NCBI GenBank assembly: GCA_036852015.1
Contig: JAANDG010000446.1
Span: 59,026 to 123,025 of the forward strand
Direction: 5' to 3'
Source of the DNA: Pelodera strongyloides
Lineage: Eukaryota; Nematoda; Chromadorea; Rhabditida; Rhabditidae
DNA length: 64,000 nt
Under the pieces are notes generated by a model that saw only the letters and a list, made by a program, of their open reading frames with translations, had not been told where the DNA came from and made no database searches. The position numbers were made by a program, and so were the translations under genes. Of the stretch, positions 50,524 to 62,200 are shown piece by piece (the first letter of the stretch is position 1; each line of letters opens with the position of its first letter).

Positions 50524-51999
50524 ATGATGGACGAATCTGGCCGTGTGCCAGTTTTCGTTTTTCCCTCCGAAGCAGAATTTGTATTGGACCGAACGGCAAC
50601 AACTGATGCCCATCCTAATAGGAAATGCTTCACATTGTATAATCCGTTCAACTATCCCGTCTCATATAAAGGTATTGCTTATTTTATTCTATACTGTATT
50701 TTCACACTAATCTCAGTTATGCTGGGTTTCGAGAATTTTCTTTTATTGAATTATCACTTGTACTTGTTCATCGTTGGCAGATAATCAAACTTTTTCTGAT
50801 TTTGAGAATGTCTCTAATTTTGTTTTTATTGAACTATAGTATTTAGTCCTATGCACCGCTGCTCACAACTACACAGTGACCGAACCCGATGGCGCACTAA
50901 GAGAAAAGTGTTACAAAGACATGTGAGTTTTTTTCGAATTATTTTCTTTATTCGTATGAATTATGTTCAGCCGATAAGAAATGAGCATCACACACATTAA
51001 CTGTTTGCGTATTTTCAGAGTCATTCGATGTAAGCAAAAACTTCCGTTTGGGACAGTGGACAAGTTGCGCTTCGAAATCAGGCGGCTTGGTGAAACTCAG
51101 GTAACTTGATCAATTTTTTTCTTAGCTATGTATAAATTACTCTCGTGGGTGAATGTGATCTTCGATTCAATCCCCCGATGAATCCGGGCAAGTAGCCCCT
51201 ATCCGTGATTATAGACATCTTATTTTTAAAGAGCACATACAAGTTTTTTTCCGGACATCCCTAAAGATGCCCCCCCCCCCCCCCAAACAGATTTACAGAC
51301 GCCAGTACTGGTCAAATTCTTCTTGAGCACTCTTGTATTCTTTGAAAGCGGCAATATTTTGCCCTGTGAATTTTCAATAATTGTAGCTGTTAGTTCAGAT
51401 TCATGGTCAGAAGGATATTCTTCTGAAGACTGTCGACAAACCCTCATCGTCGCCGGAAACGTCGGGCAGTTTCAAGCAGATGCAAACCTCGATGAGCGGT
51501 ACGGATAGGAACATTACGGCTTCGAGTAGCGATCCCAGAGCGGTATGTTTTCGATTCATTTTTTAAACGACCAACATTGTCCTTATTCATTAGGACTACA
51601 GAGTCAACATTGCTAGAAAATGTAACATTATTATTCCATTGGGGGCTCGAGTAACTCCAAATTACTTTAAGAAAGTTCGTGTGAGTATTGGTGAACTGAC
51701 ACGGTAACTAAATAGGAAATACTAGGGTATATATGTATGTCTAAACATTTTAAACGACTTCGGTACTGAGGTTCATAATATTGCAGAAAGAAGCTACCTC
51801 GTCGCAGAACAATTCCTATTGGTTGATTATCCTGGCAGGTGTTGCTTGTGCTGCCGCTTTGGCTGTTCCAACTATTGGGGATCCCAACGCGTGTAACTCG
51901 GTCGTCCCTTCATACCTTCACTTAACTCTCCAACAAAAGCTGGTCGCCGCTTACATTCTGGGTATTGTAACCATTCTGATAGTAAGACCATCCACTTAG
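50524..51999 (+). CDS. MOSPD1/3-like ER membrane MSP-domain protein
   Basis: Proteins of this family sit in the ER membrane and use an MSP (VAP-like) domain to bind FFAT-type motifs of partners at membrane contacts. Five exons join in phase: 50524-50671, 50847-50922, 51019-51100, 51399-51542 and 51787-51999 (TAG), giving 220 residues, close to human MOSPD1. The MSP domain spans about residues 8-105: VPVFVFPSEAEFVLDR, CFTLYNPFNYPVSYKVLC, CYKDIVIRC, FGTVDKLRFEI. A Ser/Thr-rich linker (about 105-150) follows. Two membrane spans close the protein: about 161-178 (YWLIILAGVACAAALAVP) and about 203-216 (AAYILGIVTILIV), separated by the family-typical PSYLHLTLQQKLVAAYILG. The start is the first ATG of ATGATGGAC. 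Confidence 0.9.
51270..51284. repeat. Poly-C tract in MOSPD intron 3
   Basis: Fifteen consecutive C residues lie between exons 3 and 4 of the MOSPD-like gene. They are outside coding sequence and prone to length error. Confidence 0.8.
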
Positions 52000-53080
52000 T
52001 TTATTCTTCTTGGCTTGTAAAGAAAAATCTACGCATTATGTTTATCATGTGAGGCAACATGCAAATTTTTGTCGTCTTTTCATCGTTAGTGTCTTAAACT
52101 TCATTTTTAGTTTAGTGATATTCCGATTTGTGCATGTGTAATTTAAGAAAGTCACTAAATGCAATGAACATAATACACATTGCATAGTTTTTTTTTAGTA
52201 ATTCGGGTTGATAGTCAAGAGTAGGGATAAATTTCAAGTGGAGGACCAATTTGGTTTGCATTATGTTTGTTGATGTACCCTCCCCTTTTCATTTTAGGAT
52301 ATGCTTCCGTAACTGTAGAAATATAAACACGCAGGGATGTTACATACTTGGTTAACATAATGGTCTACCATTGAGGCAATCAGGCTTTCACAGTGTTCGC
52401 TTGATAATTACATAAGACAAAGAACTAGTTGGCAATGTGTTTTCACAACACCAGCAACCTCAGCCTCAACTGACCTATTTTGCGCTGACTATTATAGTTC
52501 ATTGTACACAATTGCAGAAAACCCACCGTGAAAGCCCTAACGCTTGCTGATATCTTCAACTAACAAACAGCGTATCAGAAGAACTTAATTTTCTTTATAA
52601 TTTTTACAGACAAGTCTCTGCGTTACCTGCCTTTATCCCATAATGAGTCTGTGATACTTTGTCAATTTATGATTGTCCATTCTTAAATGACCGTGTGAAT
52701 CTTGTAAATTATGTGAATACTCATAGGTTATGTGCCTGATGTATATTTTTCTTCGATTATGTGCCTGTTATATATTTTGTGCTTCTGTTTGGTTCAGCTT
52801 GGATGCCGGTAAAGAGATTTGCGTACTTTGTGGGTTTTCTCTCAGTTGCTATTGTATTTTACTTCATTGTTATTTCAGACCTATCCTTGATATGTAAAAT
52901 ACAGAATATGTAATGGTCGTGTACCCGAACCTTCACAGTACTTCGCAAACTGTGCTATGCCTGCGGAAGACCGCATAAAATCCCCGAAAACTAAACCTCG
53001 TTTTCTCCACATGTTGTAGTCCTACTGTAGCTTCAAGCATTGGCGCTGCGGGACCCATTTGAGTTCAAATACATGCTTGA
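52000..53080. other. Downstream flank of the MOSPD-like gene
   Basis: AT-rich sequence presumed to include the 3' UTR of the MOSPD-like gene. I see no exon, RNA gene or repeat here that I can support. Confidence 0.4.
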
Positions 53081-53257
53081 AAGCGAAATGCTAGCCTCTT
53101 TGGAAAACTTGCATATGATAAGCAAATCCTATGTATCCTATGCTAATTTTGTACGATCGTCCACGGCAATCGTACAAAATTAGCATAGGATACATAGGAT
53201 TTGCTTATTTTCCTTTCAAAAAATATGCAAATTTTCCAAAGGGGCTAGCATTTCGCT
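53081..53257. mobile_element. Fold-back MITE, second (longer) copy
   Basis: It begins AAGCGAAATGCTAGCCTC and ends GGGCTAGCATTTCGCT, with the same CCTATGTATCCTATGCTAA arms as 36851-36999. It keeps a central TTTGTACGAT/ATCGTACAAAA extension missing from the intronic copy. An ATTTTCCTTTCAAAA insertion or divergence interrupts the right arm. Confidence 0.75.
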
Positions 53258-53439
53258 CTAAGAGAACCCGAGATAATGTTCGCTACTTAATACTTAGCGA
53301 AATTAATAAATCGAAGCCCCCCATATAATCGAATAGTGCACAAAATGTCACATAAAAGGCGGGCCGAAGTCCCGCCGAGCGAGCTAACGTTTAGAAATCC
53401 AAAGCTCTATCAAAAGCTTCAAAATTCAGCTCTAATATT

Positions 53440-53900
53440 CACGGGCAACATGGCCTTCTGTTACAGAAGCGATGACGTCAAAAATAAGTCGACGTGCAAA
53501 CTTCGCCGTAGCGACAAAGTAATGCTGCAAATCAACTTCAATGATGATGTCTTACGCGCATTTGACTTATGCGGGCAACATCTCTTCGACTTCAGAAGCG
53601 ATGAAGTAAAAAATAAGTCGACGTGCATACTTCGCCGTAGCGACAAAGTAATGCTGCAAGTCAACTTCAATGATGTCAGACGCGCATTTGACTTAGTCCG
53701 ACAATACGACTTCTGCTTCAGAATCTATGACGTAAAAGTACGTTGACGTGTGTAGATTTCAGCGTGACACGATTCTGATGATGCAAATGGAGCTCAATGA
53801 TGGCAGAGAGCGCGCATTTGTCGTATGCATCTGATTCAGAATCTGCGACATAAAGAATAAGTCGACGAACAGCAATGCTGATATCAGGCGTGCATTGGAC
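53440..53900. repeat. Diverging tandem repeat, ~129/126/115-bp period, about four copies
   Basis: The phrase CAGAAGCGATGACGTCAAAA... AAGTCGACGTGCA recurs at about 53464 and 53593, then more diverged at about 53718 and 53830. The first three copies happen to share an open frame (53336-53746) with KSTC.LRRSDKVMLQ twice. Frame and length break down to the right, so coding is doubtful. Confidence 0.7.
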
Positions 53901-54012
53901 GCAGAAAAAGTGTAAAAACGCGCAAAAAGATAAGACTTTCGTGAAAGCTCAAGAAAAAGGTAACACGCCTCGTTCTAGCGTACCTTTTGCTTTTATAGCA
54001 CGGTGCCATTTA

Positions 54013-54275
54013 TGGGGTTCCCATGTATGGCCGATTTTCCTTCCAAGTATCGAAAAATTTACCGTATCTTGGCACTACACGAGCATATCTACAGGCAGTT
54101 TTTACGACCGATCGCTACGGGACCATTTGTCCAACAAATGATTCGCTTTGTTGGCGGATTTTTTCGATAATGCGGATGTGTCAAAATTACGCAAAATACG
54201 GTAGATTGGCACACTATTTTGCAATTGATACTGGGAAGGAAAACGCACGGTTTTTGCCATACATGGAATCTGTAG
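54013..54275. mobile_element. Long-TIR MITE family, diverged copy 3
   Basis: The interior matches 1266-1526 in the same orientation (ACCGTATCTTGGCACTACAC, CTACAGGCAGTTTTTACGAC). The tips have diverged: GGGGTTCCCATGTATGGCC on the left, GCCATACATGGAA on the right. This looks like an older insertion or a subfamily. Confidence 0.7.
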
Positions 54276-54560
54276 CATTGCTTACACGATAAATACCCAT
54301 TTCGATAAAAATTTCGTGATGCAAGTTTATCGCGCACAAGCCCTGGTCCGTGGCAATACGCACACTTTTATCATATCATGTACGCTGCAGTTATGTGCAC
54401 GATAAATTATTTTGCGCGTTATCGTGTAAGAGCGTACTGTATGACATGATAAATTTTTCTCATATCGTGTAAGGCCGAGTTACACGATATGATAAAAAAT
54501 TTTGTTGTTATCATATAACTGTAATTTACATGATAACAATAAAAATTATTATATTATCTT
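54276..54560. repeat. Zone of degenerate TTACACGATATGATAAA motifs
   Basis: At least eight variants of ACACGATA/TGATAAA or its complement TTATCGTGTAA occur in both orientations over about 280 bp, some forming local palindromes (for example TTACACGATATGATAAAA near 54480). It is non-coding and lies directly beside MITE copy 3. Confidence 0.55.
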
Positions 54561-54598
54561 TGAATTTATCGATAAAAATACGCAAATTTTGGGAAATA

Positions 54599-54847
54599 GA
54601 GAGGCCAACCGTCCCATGTGAATTTTTTTTTAACAAATAGACCGTGTATTGAGCATCGATGCTACATGGGGTGCTTTAAAACGTTCTATGAAACATCTGT
54701 ACGGTACCAGCGAAGAACTGCTCCCATCTTACCTCTATAATTATATGTTCAGACGCGTGCATAAGGAAAAGATTTTAAATCACTTATTACTTGAGATAGC
54801 CAATAACTACGGATTTTAACTAGCTTTTGAATGCTGACAAGAAATAA

Positions 54848-54913
<66 letters not shown>

Positions 54914-55018
54914 CAATTTTTTGTTTTTTTTTTTTTTTTTATTGGGACGGTTATTTTTTTATGGGACGGCTATACTTTCTTGGGACGGTTGGCCCCGCCA
55001 TGGGACGGTTGGCCTCTC
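54599..55018. mobile_element. Candidate element bounded by a 20-bp perfect inverted repeat, with poly-T core
   Basis: GAGAGGCCAACCGTCCCATG at 54599-54618 is the exact reverse complement of 54999-55018. Between them lies a run of 62 T (54852-54913), then further T-tracts. The TGGGACGGT/C word repeats about eight times from 54940 to 55070, on and beyond the right boundary. No ORF of interest is present. Confidence 0.5.
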
Positions 55019-55075
55019 CATGGGACGGTTGAGAATCTTGGGACGGCTATACTTTCTTGGGACGGCTATTCTTGA

Positions 55076-56202
55076 ATAGAGCCCAAATTGTTTCATACTT
55101 GGTTTGAACGTATCTAAAGGTTAAGAACCAATGCGCATTCTAATCATTTTTTGCGTGTTTAGTAGGAGCATCTGCGTTTGAACCCAAATTTCAGTAAAAT
55201 CTAAAATTTTTGCGTGAAATACAGACGCTAACCAAGTCAACAGCTCACACCATAGTCTCTAAAACATTAAAAACCCCATAACAAAGTGGACCGCGGACAG
55301 CAGACCGCAGTGCCGCGGACCGCGTTTTATCCCTCCCTGTAGAACTACGGTAGCATGATTGCTTCAAAATGTAGTTTTTTTGTCGGTGACTGATAATGAT
55401 AATGATTTATTACTGACAGACAAAAATCAATCAGCAATCGTACAAACAATAACATTGTAAAGCAACAAATAAAGATACACGTAAATATGCAATATTTGTA
55501 CGGTAATGGCAAAAAATAAATAAACGAGTATCAACATCAACAATAAAAAACCTGAAGATAAATATTCATGATTTTAGTTTTGTAGACTTCCCATTCCCAG
55601 TGCAATAGGTGCTTATCACAAGTACTTATTTTTAGTTTGTAGTGGAACAAATGCATGATATAACAGTGTGATAATGATAACCAAATATATAACACAAGTT
55701 GCCGAGTGCTACCCTTTTCACAATTTTTTCGGTACGCTGTGCCTAAGATATCACAAGAAAAAAGAACTTTCCCAAGTCCCCGGAAAGACTATCGCTAGCC
55801 TATCGGGACGTCAATGTTTTCCCTAAAAAACTGTCATATAGTTCGTGTCCAAATAATGGCCTCTGCTTTGAGTTACTACTGAAGGTAGAGTTTTGGATGT
55901 TCAGCTTGTTTAGATGTCTTATCCAATATATTTCTATGCGATATATGCATGCATGGGTATATTATACGTGGAAATGTTTATTGTAGTTTTTTGTAAGCAT
56001 ATATAAGAAGAGAGCCATGGCGAAAAGATGTAGTAGGTATACATTCCATGGCAATGTCGAAAGTCCTAACGATTTTGTTCATTTTCGCATTGTTCGAGAG
56101 TTTCTCCGCCAATATAGTGCAGGTACTTTCCCAGCAGTGTGTAAAGCGCTCAGGATAGAGGGACCTTCTGAAAATAGAAGTTAAATACACAGCTAGGTAC
56201 AA
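55076..56202. other. Non-coding DNA before the satellite
   Basis: AT-rich sequence with a small CCGCGGACCGC-rich patch near 55290-55325. No exon is supported. The ORF at 55978-56211 overlaps the satellite edge and lacks any family feature. Confidence 0.4.
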
Positions 56203-59200
56203 AATTTTCATAAAATCAAATAATGGTGCACACTAACCAAAACTATGCAGCAGCAGATGGGATTCCTCATTGGCGACAAACGACAAACGGGATGGGATCT
56301 TACGTCGAGAAGATGCATCGAAGCCTCATCGTCCAACGAAGTCAATGAAAACAAAGAATAGCAGAACAAAAACGGCAAAGGACTCTCGCTCCCTATCCTT
56401 CTTCTAACTAAACCAAAAACATAATAACTAAATCTCAGATGGATCTCGACTGTCAACGTTCACCCACAAGCAATGCCAAAAACTCAAGATGCTCCAATGC
56501 CAATTCCCCGAGAAGCGGCGGTTCTCGGAGTTGAACAAGGGAGCACCCCAAGTCTCAAGATATTTCTAAGCTCAAACAAATACAAAGTTCACCCTCAAAC
56601 AATGCCAACACCTAAGCTGCTCCAGTGCCAATTCCCCGAGAAGACGCGGTTCTCGGAGTTGAACAAGGGAGCACCCCAAGTCTCAACATATTTCTAAGCT
56701 CAAACAATACAGTTCACCCTCAAACAAGGCCAAAACCTGAAGCTGCTCCAATGCCAATTCCCCGAGAAGACGCGGTTCTCGGAGTTGAACAAGGGAGCAC
56801 CCCAAGTCTCAACATATTTCTAAGCTCAAACAAATACAAAGTTCACCCTCAAACAATGCCAAAACCTGAAGCTGCTCCAATGCCAATTCCCCGAGAAGAC
56901 GCGGTTCTCGGAGTTGAACAAGGGAGCACCCAAGTCTCAACATATTGCTAAGCTCAGACAAATACAAAGTTCACCCCTTCACACAGTGTTGCAAACAAAT
57001 TTTTCAAAAATCAAATAATGGTGCACACTAACCAAAATCTATGCAGCAGCAGATGGGATTCCTCATTGGCGACAAACGGGATGGGATCTTACGTCGAGAA
57101 GATGCATCGAAGCCTCATCGTCCAACGAAGTCAATGAAAGCAAAGAATAGCAGAACAACAACGGCAAAGTACTCTCGCTCTCTGTCCTACTTCTAACTAA
57201 CCCAAAACATAATAACTAAATCTCAGATGGATCTCGACGGTCAACGTTCACCCTCAAACAATGCCAAAACCTGAAGCTGCTCCAATGCCAATTCCCCGAG
57301 AAGACGCGGTTCTCGGAGTTGAACAAGGGAGCACCCCAAGTCTCAACATATTTCTAAGCTCAAACAAATACAAAGTTCACCCTTCAAACTCACTCAGTGT
57401 TGCAAACAAATTTTCATAAAATCAAATAATGGTGCACACTAACCAAATCTATGCAGCAGCAGATGGGATTCCTCATTGGCGACAAACGGGATGGGATCTT
57501 ACGTCGAGAAGATGCATCGAAGCCTCATCGTCCAACGAAGTCAATGAAAGCAAAGAATAGCAGAACAACAACGGCAAAGTACTCTCGCTCTCTGTCCTAC
57601 TTCTAACTAAACCCAAAACATAATAACTAAATCTCAGATGGATCTCGACGGTCAACGTTCACCCTCAAACAATGCCAACAACCTGAAGCTGCTCCAATGC
57701 CAATTCCCCGAGAAGACGCGGTTCTCGGAGTTGAACAAGGGAGCACCCAAGTCTCAACATATTTCTAAGCTCAAACAAATACAAAGTTCACCCTCAAACA
57801 ATGCCAAAACCTGAAGCTGCTCCAATGCCAATTCCCCGAGAAGACGCGGTTCTCGGAGTTGAACAAGGGAGCACCCAAGTCTCAACATATTGCTAAGCTC
57901 AGACAAATACAAAATTCACCCCTCACTCAGTGTTGTTGCAAACAAATTTTCATAAAATCAAATAATGGTGCACACTAACCAAAACTATGCAGCAGCAGAT
58001 GGGATTCCTCATTGGCGACAAACGGGATGGGATCTTACGTCGAGAAGATGCATCGAAGCCTCATCGTCCAACGAAGTCAATGAAAGCAAAGAATAGCAGA
58101 ACAACAACGGCAAAGTACTCTCGCTCTCTGTCCTACTTCTAACTAAACCCAAAACATAATAACTAAATCTCAGATGGATCTCGACGGTCAACGTTCACCC
58201 TCAAACAATGCCAACACCTGAAGCTGCTCCAATGCCAATTCCCCGAGAAGACGCGGTTCTCGGAGTTGAACAAGGGAGCACCCCAAGTCTCAACATATTT
58301 CTAAGCTCAAACAAATACAAAGTTCACCCTCAAACAATGCCAAAACCTGAAGCTGCTCCAATGCCAATTCCCCGAGAAGACGCGGTTCTCGGAGTTGAAC
58401 AAGGGAGCACCCCAAGTCTCAACATATTTCTAAGCTCAGACAAATACAAAGTTCACCCTTCACTCAGTGTTTGCAAACAAATTTTCATAAAATCAAATAA
58501 TGGTGCACACTAACCAAATCTATGCAGCAGCAGATGGGATTCCTCATTGGCGACAAACGGGATGGGATCTTACGTCGAGAAGATGCATCGAAGCCTCATC
58601 GTCCAACGAAGTCAATGAAAGCAAAGAATAGCAGAACAACAACGGCAAAGTACTCTCGCTCTCTATCCTACTTCTAACTAAACCCAAAACATAATAACTA
58701 AATCTCAGATGGATCTCGACGGTCAACGTTCACCCTCAAACAATGCCAACACCTGAAGCTGCTCCAATGCCAATTCCCCGAGAAGACGCGGTTCTCGGAG
58801 TTGAACAAGGGAGCACCCCAAGTCTCAACATATTTCTAAGCTCAAACAAATACAAAGTTCACCCTCAAACAATGCCAAAACCTGAAGCTGCTCCAATGCC
58901 AATTCCCCGAGAAGACGCGGTTCTCGGAGTTGAACAAGGAGAGCACCCCAAGTCTCAACATATTTCTAAGCTCAAACAAATACAAAGTTCACCCTCAAAC
59001 AATGCCAAAACCTGAAGCTGCTCCAATGCCAATTCCCCGAGAAGACGCGGTTCTCGGAGTTGAACAAGGGAGCACCCAAGTCTCAACATATTTCTAAGCT
59101 CAGACAAATACAAAGTTCACCCCTTCACTCAGTGTTGCAAACAAATTTTCATAAAATCAAATAATGGTGCACACTAACCAAATCTATGCAGCAGCAGATG

Positions 59201-62200
59201 GGATTCCTCATTGGCGACAAACGGGATGGGATCTTACGTCGAGAAGATGCATCGAAGCCTCATCGTCCAACGAAGTCAATGAAAGCAAAGAATAGCAGAA
59301 CAACAACGGCAAAGTACTCTCGCTCTCTGTCCTACTTCTAACTAAACCCAAAACATAATAACTAAATCTCAGATGGATCTCGACGGTCAACGTCATCAAT
59401 CACCCTCAACAATGCCAACACCTGAAGCTGCTCCAATGCCAATTCCCCGAGAAGACGCGGTTCTCGGAGTTGAACAAGGGAGCACCCCAAGTCTCAACAT
59501 ATTTCTAAGCTCAAACAAATACAAAGTTCACCCTCAAACAATGCCAAAACCTGAAGCTGCTCCAATGCCAATTCCCCGAGAAGACGCGGTTCTCGGAGTT
59601 GAACAAGGGAGCACCCCAAGTCTCAACATATTTCTAAGCTCAAACAAATACAAAGTTCACCCTCAAACAATGCCAAAACCTGAAGCTGCTCCAATGCCAA
59701 TTCCCCGAGAAGACGCGGTTCTCGGAGTTGAACAAGGAGCACCCCAAGTCTCAACATATTTCTAAGCTCAAACAAATACAAAGTTCACCCTCAAACAATG
59801 CCAAAACCTGAAGCTGCTCCAATGCCAATTCCCCGAGAAGACGCGGTTCTCGGAGTTGAACAAGGGAGCACCCCAAGTCTCAACATATTTCTAAGCTCAG
59901 ACACATACAAAATTCACCCCCTCACTCAGTGTTGCAAACAAATTTTCATAAAATCAAATATGGTGCACACTAACCAAATCTATGCAGCAGCAGATGGGAT
60001 TCCTCATTGGCGACAAACGGGATGGGATCTTACGTCGAGAAGATGCATCGAAGCCTCATCGTCCAACGAAGTCAATGAAAGCAAAGAATAGCAGAACAAC
60101 AACGGCAAAGTACTCTCGCTCTCTGTCCTACTTCTAACTAAACCCAAAACATAATAACTAAATCTCAGATGGATCTCGACGGTCAACGTTCACCCTCAAA
60201 CAATGCCAAAACCTGAAGCTGCTCCAATGCCAATTCCCCGAGAAGACGCGGTTCTCGGAGTTGAACAAGGGAGCACCCAAGTCTCAACATATTTCTAAGC
60301 TCAAACAAATACAAAGTTCACCCTCAAACAATGCCAAAACCTGAAGCTGCTCCAATGCCAATTCCCCGAGAAGACGCGGTTCTCGGAGTTGAACAAGGGA
60401 GCACCCCAAGTCTCAACATATTTCTAAGCTCAAACAAATACAAAGTTCACCCTCAAACAATGCCAAAACCTGAAGCTGCTCCAATGCCAATTCCCCGAGA
60501 AGACGCGGTTCTCGGAGTTGAACAAGGGAGCACCCCAAGTCTCAACATATTTCTAAGCTCAAACAAATACAAAGTTCACCCTCAAACAATGCCAACACCT
60601 GAAGCTGCTCCAATGCCAATTCCCCGAGAAGACGCGGTTCTCGGAGTTGAACAAGGGAGCACCCCAAGTCTCAACATATTTCTAAGCTCAAACAATGCCA
60701 ACAAAGTTCACCCCTCACTCAGTGTTGCAAACAAATTTTCATAAAATCAAATAATGGTGCACACTAACCAAAACTATGCAGCAGCAGATGGGATTCCTCA
60801 TTGGCGACAAACGGGATGGGATCTTACGTCGAGAAGATGCATCGAAGCCTCATCGTCCAACGAAGTCAATGAAAGCAAAGAATAGCAGAACAACAACGGC
60901 AAAGTACTCTCGCTCTCTATCTACTTCTAACTAAACCCAAAACATAATAACTAAATCTCAGATGGATCTCGACGGTCAACGTTCACCCTCAAACAATGCC
61001 AACACCTGAAGCTGCTCCAATGCCAATTCCCCGAGAAGACGCGGTTCTCGGAGTTGAACAAGGGAGCACCCCAAGTCTCAACATATTTCTAAGCTCAAAC
61101 AAATACAAAGTTCACCCTCAAACAATGCCAAAAACCTGAAGCTGCTCCAATGCCAATTCCCCGAGAAGACGCGGTTCTCGGAGTTGAACAAGGGAGCACC
61201 CCAAGTCTCAACATATTTCTAAGCTCAAACAATACAAAGTTCACCCCCTCAAACAATGCCAAAACCTGAAGCTGCTCCAATGCCAATTCCCCGAGAAGAC
61301 GCGGTTCTCGGAGTTGAACAAGGGAGCACCCCAAGTCTCAACATATTTCTAAGCTCAGACAAATACAAAGTTCACCCTTCACTCAGTGTTGCAAACAAAT
61401 TTTCATAAAATCAAATAATGGTGCACACTAACCAAATCTATGCAGCAGCAGATGGGATTCCTCATTGGCGACAAACGGGATGGGATCTTACGTCGAGAAG
61501 ATGCATCGAAGCCTCATCGTCCAACGAAGTCAATGAAAGCAAAGAATAGCAGAACAACAACGGCAAAGTACTCTCGCTCTCTGTCCTACTTCTAACTCTA
61601 ACTAAACCCAAAACATAATAACTAAATCTCAGATGGATCTCGACGGTCAACGTTCACCCTCAAACAATGCCAACACCTGAAGCTGCTCCAATGCCAATTC
61701 CCCGAGAAGACGCGGTTCTCGGAGTTGAACAAGGGAGCACCCCAAGTCTCAACATATTTCTAAGCTCAAACAAATACAAAGTTCACCCGCAAACAATGCC
61801 AACACCTGAAGCTGCTCCAATGCCAATTCCCCGAGAAGACGCGGTTCTCGGAGTTGAACAAGGGAGCACCCCAAGTCTCAACATATTTCTAAGCTCAAAC
61901 AAATACAAAGTTCACCCTCAAACAATGCCAAAACCTGAAGCTGCTCCAATGCCAATTCCCCGAGAAGACGCGGTTCTCGGAGTTGAACAGGGAGCACCCC
62001 AAGTCTCAACATATTGCTTCTAAGCTCAGACAAATACAAAGTTCACCCTCAAACAATGCCAAAACCTGAAGCTGCTCCAATGCCAATTCCCCGAGAAGAC
62101 GCGGTTCTCGGATTGAACAAGGGAGCACCCAAGTCTCAACATATTTCTAAGCTCAGACAATACAAAGTTCACCCCTTCACTCAGTGTTGCAAACAAATTT

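Noticed and set aside
53336..53746. 136-codon ORF as a real gene
   Set aside because: It spans three copies of a decaying tandem repeat and stops where the period drifts; no introns or homology.
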